Shown here: one piece after another, positions 1 through 8,702 of the stretch | Layout of the letters: every line of letters begins with the position of its first letter | Numbering within the stretch: the first letter of the stretch is position 1 | Source of the DNA: Sphingomonadales bacterium | Lineage (GTDB): Bacteria; Pseudomonadota; Alphaproteobacteria; Sphingomonadales; Sphingomonadaceae | Reading direction: 5' to 3' | Length of the DNA: 52,962 nt | Assembly (NCBI GenBank): GCA_017309275.1 | Contig: JAFKLT010000061.1 | Location: 1 to 52,962, forward strand | The notes under the pieces: generated by a model | Told to the model about the DNA's origin: nothing | Databases searched by the model: none | The model's input: only the letters and a program-made list of their open reading frames with translations | Program-made: the position numbers and the translations under genes

Positions 1-1
1 G

Positions 2-1315
2 TTCGTCGACGACGACCAGATGCAGCGCGCGGCGCACAGCCAGACGCTGGAACTGACGGGCATCGATGTGGAGACGTTCGCCGCCGCGCGCGACGCGCTG
101 GAACGGCTCGATCCGGATTTCAACGGCGTCGTCGTATCGGACGTACGCATGCCCGGGATGGACGGCCTCGCCTTTTTCGAGGCGGTGCGGGAGATCGACG
201 CGTCGATCCCCTTCATCCTGATTACCGGCCATGGCGACATCGCGATGGCCGTGACCGCGCTGCAGAATGGCGCGCACGACTTTCTGAGCAAGCCGTTCGC
301 CGCCGATCATTTCGTGGCAACGGTCCGGCGCGGGCTCGAACATCGCCAGCTTATTCTGGACAACCGGGCGTTGCGCGCCCGGATCGAACAGGAGGAAGCC
401 GTGGGCGTGGTCTCGCCCCTGCTCGGCGAGACGCCCGTCATGGTGCAGTTGCGCAACACGGTGACCCAGGTCGCGGACGCCAATGTCGACGTCCTGATCG
501 AGGGCGAAACGGGCGTCGGCAAGGAATTGGTCGCTCGCCTGCTTCATCGCGGCAGCGCCCGTCGGTCGCGGCCGTTCATCGCGGTAAATTGCGGCGCGCT
601 TCCCGATGAGATCGCCGAGCGGCAATTGTTCGGCGAGGAAGGCTATAGCGAACGGGGGCGAAGCGCGATCGGCCGGGTCGAGGCCGCCAATGGCGGCACG
701 CTTTTCCTCGACGAGATCGACAGCATGTCGCCGGCGCTGCAAGTGCGCATGCTGCGCATCCTCGAGGAGCGAGAGGTGCTTCCGTTAGGGGCAAAGGAGC
801 CGCGGCACATCGACGTTCGCGTCATCGCCGCCTCGAAGCGCAACCTTGAGGAGGCCGTTGCGGAGGGCCGCTTTCGCGAAGACCTGCTCTACCGGATCAA
901 CATAATCCGCCTGCGGGTTCCGCCGCTTCGCGAACGGCGGACCGACATTCCCCTGCTGTTCGCCCATTTCACCGCCGAAGCCGCCAAGCAGATGCGGCGC
1001 GAACCCCGCGCCCTGTCCGACGTGTCCCGGCGGCACCTTCTGGAACATGGCTGGCCCGGCAATGTTCGGGAACTCAAGAATTTCGCTTTCCGCGCGATGC
1101 TGGATATCGACGGCGGAGAGAATGGCCTTGCGCCCGACGGGCTCGCCACGCTCCCGCAGCGCGTCGAGCGTTTCGAGGCGACGGTGATAGAGGGGGTGCT
1201 GGCCGAATGCAGCGGCGACGTCGCCAGCGCGCTCGCCATGCTCGGCATTCCGCGCAAGACCTTTTACGACAAGCTGACCCGCCATGCGATCAACATAAAG
1301 GCCTTTCGGCGATAG
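2..1315 (+). CDS. NtrC/DctD-family response regulator, 5' truncated
   Basis: Two-component response regulator; the reading frame is open from base 2, so only the first few residues are missing (visible protein about 437 aa). The window opens inside the acidic FVDDD patch of a receiver domain (visible residues 1-120), with the phospho-acceptor Asp in VVSDVRMPGMDG. A central AAA+ domain follows (about 145-375) with Walker A GETGVGKE and Walker B GGTLFLDEID, then a Fis-type helix-turn-helix at the C-terminus (GDVASALAMLGIPRKTFYDKL). DctD-like proteins answer a membrane kinase and usually activate sigma-54 promoters. Here the sigma-54-contacting loop that normally reads LFG-x3-GAFTGA is LFGEEGYSERGR, so the GAFTGA motif is absent and ordinary sigma-54 activation is doubtful. 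The partner kinase probably lies just upstream, outside the window. The gene converges on the exported protein gene at 1522-2058. Confidence 0.9.
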   Translation, partial: FVDDDQMQRAAHSQTLELTGIDVETFAAARDALERLDPDFNGVVVSDVRMPGMDGLAFFEAVREIDASIPFILITGHGDIAMAVTALQNGAHDFLSKPFAADHFVATVRRGLEHRQLILDNRALRARIEQEEAVGVVSPLLGETPVMVQLRNTVTQVADANVDVLIEGETGVGKELVARLLHRGSARRSRPFIAVNCGALPDEIAERQLFGEEGYSERGRSAIGRVEAANGGTLFLDEIDSMSPALQVRMLRILEEREVLPLGAKEPRHIDVRVIAASKRNLEEAVAEGRFREDLLYRINIIRLRVPPLRERRTDIPLLFAHFTAEAAKQMRREPRALSDVSRRHLLEHGWPGNVRELKNFAFRAMLDIDGGENGLAPDGLATLPQRVERFEATVIEGVLAECSGDVASALAMLGIPRKTFYDKLTRHAINIKAFRR

Positions 1316-1480
1316 GCACGCCTCTGGCAAGCGGGTCCCTGGTGGCGGAAGCGACATCGGACGCGCATTCTTCTGTCGCCTCCGCCTTGGGGTGGCCGCG
1401 TACGGCCGGATGAAGGCGAGTTTTCGCCCGCCTCCCCCACATCTTTGACTTTCAGCGCGAACGCATCCGAGCGATTCCGG

Positions 1481-1503
1481 CGCAACGCCCTCGCGGCGTT
1501 GCG
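1481..1503. terminator. Hairpin between convergent genes
   Basis: A perfect 9-bp stem (CGCAACGCC / GGCGTTGCG) with a 5-nt loop lies between the stop codons of the convergent response regulator and the exported protein gene. There is no T-run on either side, so it is a candidate bidirectional or Rho-assisted terminator only. Confidence 0.45.
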
Positions 1504-1521
1504 GCCCGGATCATCGCCCGG

Positions 1522-2058
1522 TCAGCGCGCGGGCTGATACAGCGCGGCGGCGCTGGGGATCTTCTTTTGCATCTCGTCGCGCAGGAAGGTCGCGATCGCC
1601 GTATAGTCGGGACCGCTCTTTCCGCTGTTTGCCGGATTCTTGAAGCCGAAGACAATGGCGCCGATGTTCGTCGACGACTGGTCGCGGAGCGGGATGATAA
1701 CCAGATATTTCGGTTCAGGGTCGTTCTTGCGGTAGCGCGGATCGAGGATGATGAAGCCCTCTTCGGCCGACATGATATCGTCTTCCGCCGAAGCCTTGCC
1801 GACGCGATCGAGCCAGGTGCCGGCGATCATCGCATATTTGTCCATTCCCGCCGGCTTGGCGTGAAAGGTGATGCCGGCCATATCGTCCTTATACTGCGCC
1901 CAGACCTCGTCGATCACGGCCTGCGCAAGCGTTTTGTAGCTCGGCGGGTTCCAGATCTTGACGATGGGCGCTGGCGCAGGCGCGGTTTGCGCGGCCACGC
2001 CGGTGGCGACGCCGAAACACAAGGCCGCGGCAACAAGACCGCCGAACAGCTTCTTCAT
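1522..2058 (-). CDS. Small exported protein of unknown function
   Basis: I do not recognise a named family. The 178-aa product starts with a clear Sec signal peptide (MKKLFGG, then a hydrophobic core, cleavage likely near GVAAQTA), followed by a soluble domain of about 150 residues rich in charged and aromatic positions. No catalytic motif or lipobox is visible, so it should be periplasmic. An ATG six bases further upstream (2064) is also in frame, but the AAGGAG Shine-Dalgarno sits one base from it and 7 bases from the ATG at 2058, so 2058 is preferred. The gene is monocistronic, converges with the response regulator and diverges from the btu operon. Confidence 0.75.
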   Translation of the reverse strand: MKKLFGGLVAAALCFGVATGVAAQTAPAPAPIVKIWNPPSYKTLAQAVIDEVWAQYKDDMAGITFHAKPAGMDKYAMIAGTWLDRVGKASAEDDIMSAEEGFIILDPRYRKNDPEPKYLVIIPLRDQSSTNIGAIVFGFKNPANSGKSGPDYTAIATFLRDEMQKKIPSAAALYQPAR

Positions 2059-2449
2059 AGACATTCTCCTTCGAATTTTGATCTCGTCTTTTTTCCAGGC
2101 GGCGGGACAAGAGCGGTCTGCTGCGCAAAAAGACGAACACCCCGGTCATGGGGGCTCGTCTCGATCCCAAACGAGTACGACCAGGGCGACCGGCGCAGGG
2201 TCCGCCGCGCGGCACTCATGGCCGGTCGCGCCCGGATTCTTTCCTGACAGGCCGGTCGCGGATCATGCTCGACCTGACGGCCGCCCTGCTACGCACCGCT
2301 TCCTGTCATCGACCTGTCGCAGCGGCGAAAGCACGATGATGACAGGATATTCCATCGCCCCTGACCCGCACGCGCGGCGCCAAAGCAGCGGTGATCGGCG
2401 ACCGAACGCCTGGTGAAGAACAGATTGCGGGGCTGGCGGACCTCTGCTA
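2059..2449. other. Divergent intergenic region upstream of the B12 operon
   Basis: About 390 bp without a credible gene; it must hold the promoter of the minus-strand exported protein and that of the riboswitch-btu transcript. I could not assign -35/-10 boxes with confidence. It contains the inverted repeat at 2301-2347. Confidence 0.5.
2301..2347. repeat. 10-bp inverted repeat upstream of the riboswitch
   Basis: TCCTGTCATC (2301-2310) and GATGACAGGA (2338-2347) are perfect reverse complements separated by 27 nt. The repeat sits about 100 bp before the cobalamin riboswitch. It could be an operator, a transcript hairpin or chance. Confidence 0.4.
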
Positions 2450-2632
2450 GCCGCGCCCTCGTGACCTCGGGTTGCCCGGAGACGGGCATGAAAAGGGAAG
2501 TCCGGTGCAATTCCGGCGCTGCCCCCGCAACTGTACTCGGCGAGGTGGATGCATTTAGCCACTGGGGCATTTGCCTTGGGAAGGCCGCATTCCGCTGACG
2601 ACCCGGAGAGCCAGGAGACCTGCCAGAGCGTC
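2450..2632 (+). promoter_or_regulatory. Cobalamin (AdoCbl) riboswitch
   Basis: Several conserved blocks of the class I cobalamin aptamer occur in the right order: GGGAAGTCCGGTGCAATTCC (about 2495-2514), CTGCCCCCGCAACTGTA (about 2519-2535), GCCACTG (2558-2564) and the B12 box AGCCAGGAGACCTGCC (2609-2624). It precedes btuB by about 90 nt, the classical arrangement in which bound cobalamin turns down TonB-receptor expression. The outer boundaries are approximate. Confidence 0.97.
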
Positions 2633-2670
2633 GCCGTTATCTGCGCGCGGGCGGGGTGCACCGGGAGCAG

Positions 2671-2684
2671 GCGAGGATCCTCGC
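2671..2684 (+). promoter_or_regulatory. Perfect palindrome in the riboswitch-btuB leader
   Basis: GCGAGGATCCTCGC is a 14-bp perfect palindrome between the B12 box and the btuB start. It lies where the expression platform would be, but whether it pairs with the ribosome-binding site or the aptamer cannot be judged by eye. Confidence 0.4.
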
Positions 2685-2719
2685 GTGACGGCAGAGCCGT
2701 TATGTTTGAAGGACTTGCC

Positions 2720-4672
2720 ATGCTTAAATTCGCCTATCGAACCACCCTGTCGCTATTGGCCGTCGCCGCGGCGTCGCCCGCCCTCGCCGAAGAGAGCGCC
2801 GCGATTGATGACAGTAGTTCGATCACCGTCATCGGCGCGCCGCTCGCTGACAGCAACGCGTCGGTTTCCGTGATCGACAAGCAAGAGCTGGATCGCGCGC
2901 AAAATGGCCCCGCGGTCGACACCATCGCGCGCCTGCCCGGCGTCAGCTTCAGCCAGAACGGCACGCTCGGCGGCGTCACCAGCCTGCGCATTCGCGGCGC
3001 CGAGGCCGAGCAGACACTGGTCGTGATCGACGGCGTGCGCGTCGGCGACCCCTCGTCGCCCGGCGGCGGCTTCGACTTCGGAAACCTGATGCTGGGCAGC
3101 ATCGACCGGATCGAGGTGCTGCGCGGCGCGAACAGCCTGCCGTGGGGCAGCCAGGCGATCGGCGGCGTGGTGTCGATCAGCACGACCAGCCTTGCCGCCG
3201 ACCAGGCGACATCGGGCCGCATCGGCGCCGAATATGGCGCGCGCGACACTGTCCGCGTCAACGGCCAGCTTCGCACCGCCGTCTTCGGCGCGTCGCAGTT
3301 CGGCTTCGGCGGCGGCTATGTCCGCACCGACGGGATCAGCAGCGCGGCCGCGGGGACCGAGCGCGACGGCTACCGCCAATATTCGCTCAATCTAACCAAC
3401 CGGACCGAAATCGGCGACACCATCGTGTTTCGCGCGTTCGGCCTGTATGCCGACAGCCGCGTCGACCTGGACGGCTTCAGCTTTTCGCCGCCCTATGGCC
3501 TGATCGACACCAACGAGTTCCAGAAGACGCAGGAACATTATGCCGCCGCGACGATCGAGCATCGTCCGGGCGGAAACGACAGCACGACAGGCTTTTCGCA
3601 CAAGCTGCAGTTCGGCATTGCCGACATCAACCGCGACAATTTCAACCCCGATTTCAGCAGCGATCCAACCTTCCGCGCGCGCGGACGCAACGAACGCCTG
3701 AGCTATAGCATCGACTGGAGCCTGGTCGACGCGGTGCGCCTGATCGCCGGCGCGGAACGCGAATGGACGCGCTCCTTCACCGACGACGGCTTCGCCCCCG
3801 ATCGTGGCAAGACCGCGACGACAGGCCTGTGGGGCATGCTGGTCGCAAAGCCGACCGATACATTGTCGCTGACCGCGGGCGTCCGCAACGACGACCACCG
3901 CGATTTCGGCAGCGCGACCAGCCTCGCCTTCGACATCGGGCAAAAGCTGGGCAACCTCGTGACGCTGCGCGCCAGCTATCGCGAAGGCTTCAAGGCGCCG
4001 ACCCTGTTCCAGTTGTCGGATTCGGCCGGCGCTTATGGCAACCCCGACCTGTTGCCCGAATATGCGAAATCCTATGAAGTCGGCGTCCGGCTCTCCGATT
4101 CCGGGCGCTGGTATTTCGACCTCGCCTGGTATCGCCGCGACAGCCGCAACCTGATCGATTTCGTCTCCTGCCCGCCGGGTACCACGGTGCCCGCGATCTG
4201 CGCGAGCGGAACGCGCCCCTTCGGCACCTATGACAATATCAACCGCGCACGCGGCCAGGGCGTCGAGGTCGATGTCGGCGCGAAGCTTGCCGATCGCGTC
4301 GAACTGCGGGCGAACTACAGCCTGGTGGATACCCAAGATCGGACGACCGGCAGCATTTACGAAGGCAATCGCCTGGCGCGGCGGCCAAAGCATCTCGCCA
4401 ACGCCGAACTCGCCTGGACCCCGGGCGGCACGCTGGAAGGCGCCGACCTGTCGGTCGCGGTTCGCTATGCCGGCAAGAGCTTCGACGATCGGTTCAATTC
4501 GACGGAGCTCGACGATTATGTCCTCGTCGACCTGCGCGCGAGCTATCCGGTCTTTGCGGGCATCGAGGTGTATGGCCGCATCGAAAACCTGTTCAACGAA
4601 CAGTATCAGACCGTCGCGAACTATGGCACGCCGGGCCGCTCGGCCTATGCCGGGGTCCGCTGGGCCTTCTGA
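2720..4672 (+). CDS. btuB: TonB-dependent vitamin B12 outer-membrane receptor BtuB
   Basis: Outer-membrane beta-barrel that imports cobalamin with TonB energy. The 650-aa product has a signal peptide ending near PALAEES, a TonB box-like SITVIGAP, a plug domain with ARLPGVSF, SLRIRGAEAEQTLVVIDGVRV and IEVLRGANSLPWGSQAIGGVV, and a barrel ending in GVRWAF with the terminal Phe typical of BAM substrates. The frame stays open back into the riboswitch, but the ATG at 2720 carries an AAGGA ribosome-binding site at the right spacing and gives a normal signal peptide. Its stop overlaps the start of btuF (TGATG). The upstream cobalamin riboswitch and the BtuFCD genes downstream make the B12 assignment strong. 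Confidence 0.95.
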   Translation: MLKFAYRTTLSLLAVAAASPALAEESAAIDDSSSITVIGAPLADSNASVSVIDKQELDRAQNGPAVDTIARLPGVSFSQNGTLGGVTSLRIRGAEAEQTLVVIDGVRVGDPSSPGGGFDFGNLMLGSIDRIEVLRGANSLPWGSQAIGGVVSISTTSLAADQATSGRIGAEYGARDTVRVNGQLRTAVFGASQFGFGGGYVRTDGISSAAAGTERDGYRQYSLNLTNRTEIGDTIVFRAFGLYADSRVDLDGFSFSPPYGLIDTNEFQKTQEHYAAATIEHRPGGNDSTTGFSHKLQFGIADINRDNFNPDFSSDPTFRARGRNERLSYSIDWSLVDAVRLIAGAEREWTRSFTDDGFAPDRGKTATTGLWGMLVAKPTDTLSLTAGVRNDDHRDFGSATSLAFDIGQKLGNLVTLRASYREGFKAPTLFQLSDSAGAYGNPDLLPEYAKSYEVGVRLSDSGRWYFDLAWYRRDSRNLIDFVSCPPGTTVPAICASGTRPFGTYDNINRARGQGVEVDVGAKLADRVELRANYSLVDTQDRTTGSIYEGNRLARRPKHLANAELAWTPGGTLEGADLSVAVRYAGKSFDDRFNSTELDDYVLVDLRASYPVFAGIEVYGRIENLFNEQYQTVANYGTPGRSAYAGVRWAF

Positions 4673-5493
4673 TGCGTCAGGCAGCGGCCCTCGCTTTGCT
4701 GGCGACCCTTACCGGTTGCCAGCAGCGCGCGCCGCTGCCCCATCTTCGCGGGATCGCGAGCATCGACTTCTGCGCCGACCAGATGACGCTTGGGCTGCTC
4801 CCACACGAGCAAATTCGTGCGGTGTCCTTCGAAACCGACAGCGATGCGAGCTTTTCGAAGCCGCTCGCAAAGGGGCTGCCCCGCCTTCGCCCGCAGCTTG
4901 AGGATATCGTCGCATTGCGGCCAGCCGTCGTCGTTCGCTCCTATGGCGGCGGCGCGCAGCTGGATCGGCAACTCAAGGCCGTCGGCATCCGCGTCGTCCA
5001 GATCGGCTTTCCGCAAACGCTCGCCGACGTCCGCAGCGATGTACTTCGCGTCGGCGATGAACTCGGCGCCGATGAGCGGGCAAAGCGACTGGTTGCCGGC
5101 TTCGACGCCGAACTCGCTGTGGCGAGGCGTCAGCCCAGCGGTCGCGGTACCGCCCTGTATGTGACCCCCGGCGATGTCACCACCGGCCCCGGCGGCCTCG
5201 TCGCCGAGGTAATCAGCGTGGCCGGCTATCGGCCCTATCGCACCGAACCCGGCTGGGGCACGCTGCCGCTGGAGCAGATGGTGCACAAGGCGCCCGACGT
5301 CGTCTTTCGCGCTTTCTTCGACAGCGCGCGCTACCAGCAGGATTACTGGACCTCGTCGCGCCATCCGGTGGTTGCCCGGGCCTCCGCCGATGCGCTCGAC
5401 GTCGAAGTGCCCGGCGCGTGGATTTCATGCGGCAACTGGCTTACCGGCCATGCGGTCGCGAAACTCGCCGCAGCGAAGAAAGAAGCCCCATGA
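4672..5493 (+). CDS. btuF: Cobalamin-binding periplasmic protein BtuF, predicted lipoprotein
   Basis: Substrate-binding protein of the B12 ABC importer (273 aa). The N-terminus ALALLATLTGC ends in a lipobox (LTGC), so it is probably tethered to a membrane rather than free in the periplasm. The body has the cluster A/helical-backbone binding-protein layout: IASIDFCADQMTLGLLP, the two lobes, and the FDAELAVARR linker-helix region. The start ATG overlaps the btuB stop by one base, and the stop overlaps the btuC start (ATGATG), so translation is coupled. An iron-siderophore binding role is possible for this fold, but the riboswitch and receptor argue for cobalamin. Confidence 0.9.
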   Translation: MRQAAALALLATLTGCQQRAPLPHLRGIASIDFCADQMTLGLLPHEQIRAVSFETDSDASFSKPLAKGLPRLRPQLEDIVALRPAVVVRSYGGGAQLDRQLKAVGIRVVQIGFPQTLADVRSDVLRVGDELGADERAKRLVAGFDAELAVARRQPSGRGTALYVTPGDVTTGPGGLVAEVISVAGYRPYRTEPGWGTLPLEQMVHKAPDVVFRAFFDSARYQQDYWTSSRHPVVARASADALDVEVPGAWISCGNWLTGHAVAKLAAAKKEAP

Positions 5494-6476
5494 TGCTGCG
5501 CCTCAACGCCCTGCTCGCCCTCCTCTTGCTGCTCGCGGGGGCTCTCGCCCTGATCATTGGCCCCAATGGCATTTCTCCCCATCTGATCGCCGACTGGCTG
5601 CGCGGCAGCGATCCCGCAGCCGCGATCATCATCGCCGACATCCGCCTGCCCCGTGTCCTTGCTGCCGCCGCCGTCGGCGGAGCGCTCGGCATCTGCGGCG
5701 CGGCGCTGCAGGCGCTGACGCGCAACCCCCTCGCCGAACCCGGCATTCTCGGCGTCTCGGCCGCCGCGACGTTGGGAGCGACCGCGACGCTCTATTTCGG
5801 TCTCGCCGCGCTGTCCCCCTGGATCCTCCCGTTGGGTGCCATTGCCGCCGCAGCGATCGTGACCGCGCTCCTCGCGGCCGTCGCCGTCCGCACGCAAGGC
5901 ATGGCGAGCCTGATCCTGACCGGCGTCGGCCTGTCGAGCCTGGCGGGGGCGTTGATGGCGCTGATCCTGAACTTCGCGCCCAATCCTTTCTCGTTATCCG
6001 ATCTCGTCAACTGGACGCTCGGTTCGGTCGCGAACCGGTCGCTGTCCGATCTTGCCATCTCGGCGCCGCTGATGCTGCTCGGCGCGCTGTTGCTGCTCAG
6101 CCAGCGCGCGAACCTGTCGCTGTTGTCGATCGGCGAGGCGGCCGCGAGCACCCACGGCCTCGACGGCAATCGCACGCGCCTGTTCGTCATCGCCGGAACG
6201 GGCATCGCGACCGGAGCGTCGGTCGCGCTTGCCGGCGCGGTTGGTTTCGTCGGCATCGTCGCGCCGCATCTGGTGCGCCCATGGACCGGACACGACCCCG
6301 GGCGGGCGCTGCTGCCGTCCGCGTGGCTCGGCGCTCTTCTGCTCGTCCTCGCCGACGTGTTCGTCCGGTTGCTGCCCACCGATAATGAACTGCGCCTTGG
6401 CGTCGTCGCGGCTCTCGCGGGGGCGCCGATCTTCATGGCGATCGTGCTGCGCCGCGGGAGGACAAAGCATGTCTGA
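5490..6476 (+). CDS. btuC: Cobalamin ABC transporter permease BtuC (FecCD family)
   Basis: Inner-membrane permease of the BtuCDF importer, 328 aa, with about ten hydrophobic segments. FecCD-family signatures are visible: DIRLPRVLAAAAVGGALGICGAALQALTRNPLAEPGILGVS near the N-terminus and GFVGIVAPHLVRPWTGHD toward the C-terminus, the latter holding the loop that contacts the ATPase. The ATG at 5490 overlaps the btuF stop; a second ATG follows at once (5493). A longer frame upstream would run inside btuF and is not used. Its 3' end overlaps btuD by 8 bases. Confidence 0.93.
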   Translation: MMLRLNALLALLLLLAGALALIIGPNGISPHLIADWLRGSDPAAAIIIADIRLPRVLAAAAVGGALGICGAALQALTRNPLAEPGILGVSAAATLGATATLYFGLAALSPWILPLGAIAAAAIVTALLAAVAVRTQGMASLILTGVGLSSLAGALMALILNFAPNPFSLSDLVNWTLGSVANRSLSDLAISAPLMLLGALLLLSQRANLSLLSIGEAAASTHGLDGNRTRLFVIAGTGIATGASVALAGAVGFVGIVAPHLVRPWTGHDPGRALLPSAWLGALLLVLADVFVRLLPTDNELRLGVVAALAGAPIFMAIVLRRGRTKHV

Positions 6477-7245
6477 TCCCCTGATTCTCGATCGCCTGAC
6501 CGTTCGCGCAACCGGCGCAACGCTGCTCGACGCCGTCTCGGCGACCGTCGCGCCGGGACAGCTCACCGCGGTGGTCGGGCCCAATGGCGCAGGGAAGTCG
6601 ACGCTGCTTCGGGCCATAGCGAATATTCTTCCTTCGACGGGCGGCGTCCGCATCGGCGACGCCGACCTCAAGGCGCTGAAGCCGATCGAGCGCGCCCGCC
6701 GCCTCGCCTATCTGCCCCAGGCACACGAGCTTGCCTGGGACATCAGCGTTGCCGACATGGTCGCGCTCGGCCGCTTTGCCTTCGGCGCCGTACCCGGCCG
6801 TCTGAGCGCCGCGGACGAGGCCGCCATTGCGCAGGCGATGGCCGATACAGGTTGCGCCGATCTGGCGGACCGCGCCGTCACCAGCCTGTCGGGCGGCGAG
6901 CAAGCCCTCGCCTGCCTGGCGCGCGTGCTGGCCGCCGATACGCCGGTGCTGCTCGCGGACGAGCCCGCCGCGGCGCTGGACCCGGCCAATCAATATCGCG
7001 TGATGGAATGCCTCGCGGCGCTTGCCCGTAACGGCCGCACCGTGGTCGTCGTGCTCCACGACCTGTCGCTCGTCGCGCAGTTCGCCGATTCGGTGCTATG
7101 GCTGGGCGACGGCCGGCTGATCGCGCAAGGTCCGGCATCGCGCGCCGAGTTCGAACGGCACGTCCCGGCCCTCTTCGCGCGCGCGCCGGGCTTTGCCACC
7201 GACGGATCGAACGCGCTTTATTTCCGGCGCGATTGCGACAGTTAA
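6469..7245 (+). CDS. btuD: Cobalamin ABC transporter ATPase BtuD
   Basis: ATP-binding subunit of the B12 importer, 258 aa. Walker A GPNGAGKST, Q-loop YLPQAHE, signature LSGGEQ, Walker B VLLADEP and switch His in VVLHDLS are all present and in order. After the signature the usual QRVxLARAL stretch is ALACLARVL, a mild deviation. A GGGAGG ribosome-binding site precedes the ATG at 6469, which lies inside the end of btuC. This is the last gene of the riboswitch-controlled operon; galE follows after 74 bp and may be read separately. Confidence 0.93.
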   Translation: MSDPLILDRLTVRATGATLLDAVSATVAPGQLTAVVGPNGAGKSTLLRAIANILPSTGGVRIGDADLKALKPIERARRLAYLPQAHELAWDISVADMVALGRFAFGAVPGRLSAADEAAIAQAMADTGCADLADRAVTSLSGGEQALACLARVLAADTPVLLADEPAAALDPANQYRVMECLAALARNGRTVVVVLHDLSLVAQFADSVLWLGDGRLIAQGPASRAEFERHVPALFARAPGFATDGSNALYFRRDCDS

Positions 7246-7319
7246 CTGGCTGTTTCCGCCATTTGCTTTATGCCCTTCCCCGATAACGCCCGGATCGAAT
7301 CCGGCTGGAAGGAATGCAG

Positions 7320-8345
7320 ATGAAGGTCTTTGTTACCGGCGGCGCGGGCTATATCGGCAGCCACACGCTGGTCGCCCTGCTGGCCGCGGGCCACGAGGTT
7401 TGCGTCTATGACAATTACGACAACAGCTCGCCCGTCGCGCTTGCGCGCGTTCGCCAGCTCACCAACCGCGACCTTGTCGCCATCGAAGCGGATATTCGCG
7501 ACGATGACGCGCTGACCCGTGCGATCACCGATTTCGCGCCCGACGCCGTCGTCCACTTTGCCGGTCTGAAAGCCGTCGGGGAATCGAACGAGATCCCGCT
7601 CCGCTATTACCAGACAAACGTCACCGGTACGATGAACCTGCTTACGGCGATGGACGCCGCCGGGTGCAGGCGCATCGTCTTTTCTTCGTCGGCGACCGTT
7701 TATGGCGAGGCGCAATATCTGCCCTTCGACGAGGACCATCCGATCGCGCCGACCAACCCCTATGGGCGCACGAAGGCGATGGCCGAGGGCGTGATCCGCG
7801 ACTGGGCGAGCGCGACTCCCGACGCATCGGCGGTGCTGCTCCGCTACTTCAATCCCGTCGGCGCGCATGAATCGGGTCGGATTGGTGAAGATCCGCAGGA
7901 TATTCCGAACAATCTTATGCCCTTCGTCGCGCAGGTCGCGGTCGGGCGCCGCGCCAAGCTGTCGATCTTCGGCGACGATTACGACACGCGCGACGGCACC
8001 GGCGAGCGCGATTATATCCATGTCGTCGACCTTGCCGCGGCACATCTTGCGGCGATCGACTATTCGGCGCGCGCTACAGGGTGCGAGGCAATCAATGTCG
8101 GCACCGGCCAGGGCATCACGGTGAAGGAGCTGGTCGCCGCGTACGAGCGCGCGTGCGGCCAACCCATCGCCGCAGAAATTGCCCCGCGCCGTCCGGGCGA
8201 CGTCGCGAGCAGCTATGCAGCGACGGCGAAGGCAGAGCGGCTGTTGGGATGGCGGGCAGCGCTGGATGTCGACGATATGTGTGAGACGTCGTGGCGGTGG
8301 CAGTCGGGCAATCCTGAGGGCTTTGCACCTGCCCGACAGCGATAA
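7320..8345 (+). CDS. galE: UDP-glucose 4-epimerase GalE
   Basis: Interconverts UDP-glucose and UDP-galactose, supplying galactose for surface polysaccharide. The 341-aa product has the Rossmann motif TGGAGYIGS, the SSSATVYG strand, the catalytic YGRTK (YxxxK) and the GalE-specific blocks RYFNPVGAHESGRIGEDP and TRDGTGERDYIHVVDLA. AAGGA lies 6 bases before the ATG at 7320, so that start is preferred over the in-frame ATG at 7314. High-GC codon use matches the btu genes rather than the polysaccharide core, so this looks like the conserved left shoulder of the locus. Confidence 0.95.
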   Translation: MKVFVTGGAGYIGSHTLVALLAAGHEVCVYDNYDNSSPVALARVRQLTNRDLVAIEADIRDDDALTRAITDFAPDAVVHFAGLKAVGESNEIPLRYYQTNVTGTMNLLTAMDAAGCRRIVFSSSATVYGEAQYLPFDEDHPIAPTNPYGRTKAMAEGVIRDWASATPDASAVLLRYFNPVGAHESGRIGEDPQDIPNNLMPFVAQVAVGRRAKLSIFGDDYDTRDGTGERDYIHVVDLAAAHLAAIDYSARATGCEAINVGTGQGITVKELVAAYERACGQPIAAEIAPRRPGDVASSYAATAKAERLLGWRAALDVDDMCETSWRWQSGNPEGFAPARQR

Positions 8346-8702
8346 AGATACAACGACCTGCCGCTTGCCCGAAACGTAAAAACCCGAGGTGATCGCTTGA
8401 AAAAGCAGCAGGCGCTCTGACGGGCTATCGTTGTCGAATGAAGCGAGTTTCTAAACTTCGTTGGGCCAATCGGTGGCCGAGAGTGCCTCCATACTTCACA
8501 AGGAGAAGCTTGAAAATCAATGAGACTCCTGTGCGACCGCAAGCCGCAATTTCGACGGCGGGTTCACGGCAAACAGAATCAGCTCTGCGCACAGATTTCC
8601 AACGCTCCAAGCTAGGCTAGACGAGGCAATAAAACCATTCTAAAGATGCGACAATTCATGCGGGAGCAAACCCGTATCTTCCTTTGGAGCCCTAGTCGAC
8701 GC
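8346..8702. other. Intergenic region before rmlC
   Basis: About 357 bp between galE and rmlC. Short open frames exist on both strands (61 aa or less) but none has a ribosome-binding site or recognisable motif. It likely carries the promoter of the rml/EPS operon. I saw no JUMPstart/ops GGCGGTAG element. Base composition is lower in GC than galE, so the boundary of the exchanged block may lie here. Confidence 0.5.

Noticed and set aside
2549-2719. N-terminal extension of BtuB into the riboswitch
   Set aside because: The signal peptide and ribosome-binding site belong to ATG 2720; the extension translates structured leader RNA.
8438-8620. Short overlapping frames on both strands (60-61 aa) between galE and rmlC
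   Set aside because: No ribosome-binding site, motif or neighbour support; most likely non-coding.
8346-8702. JUMPstart/ops element before the EPS operon
   Set aside because: I looked for the GGCGGTAG core on the plus strand and did not find it.
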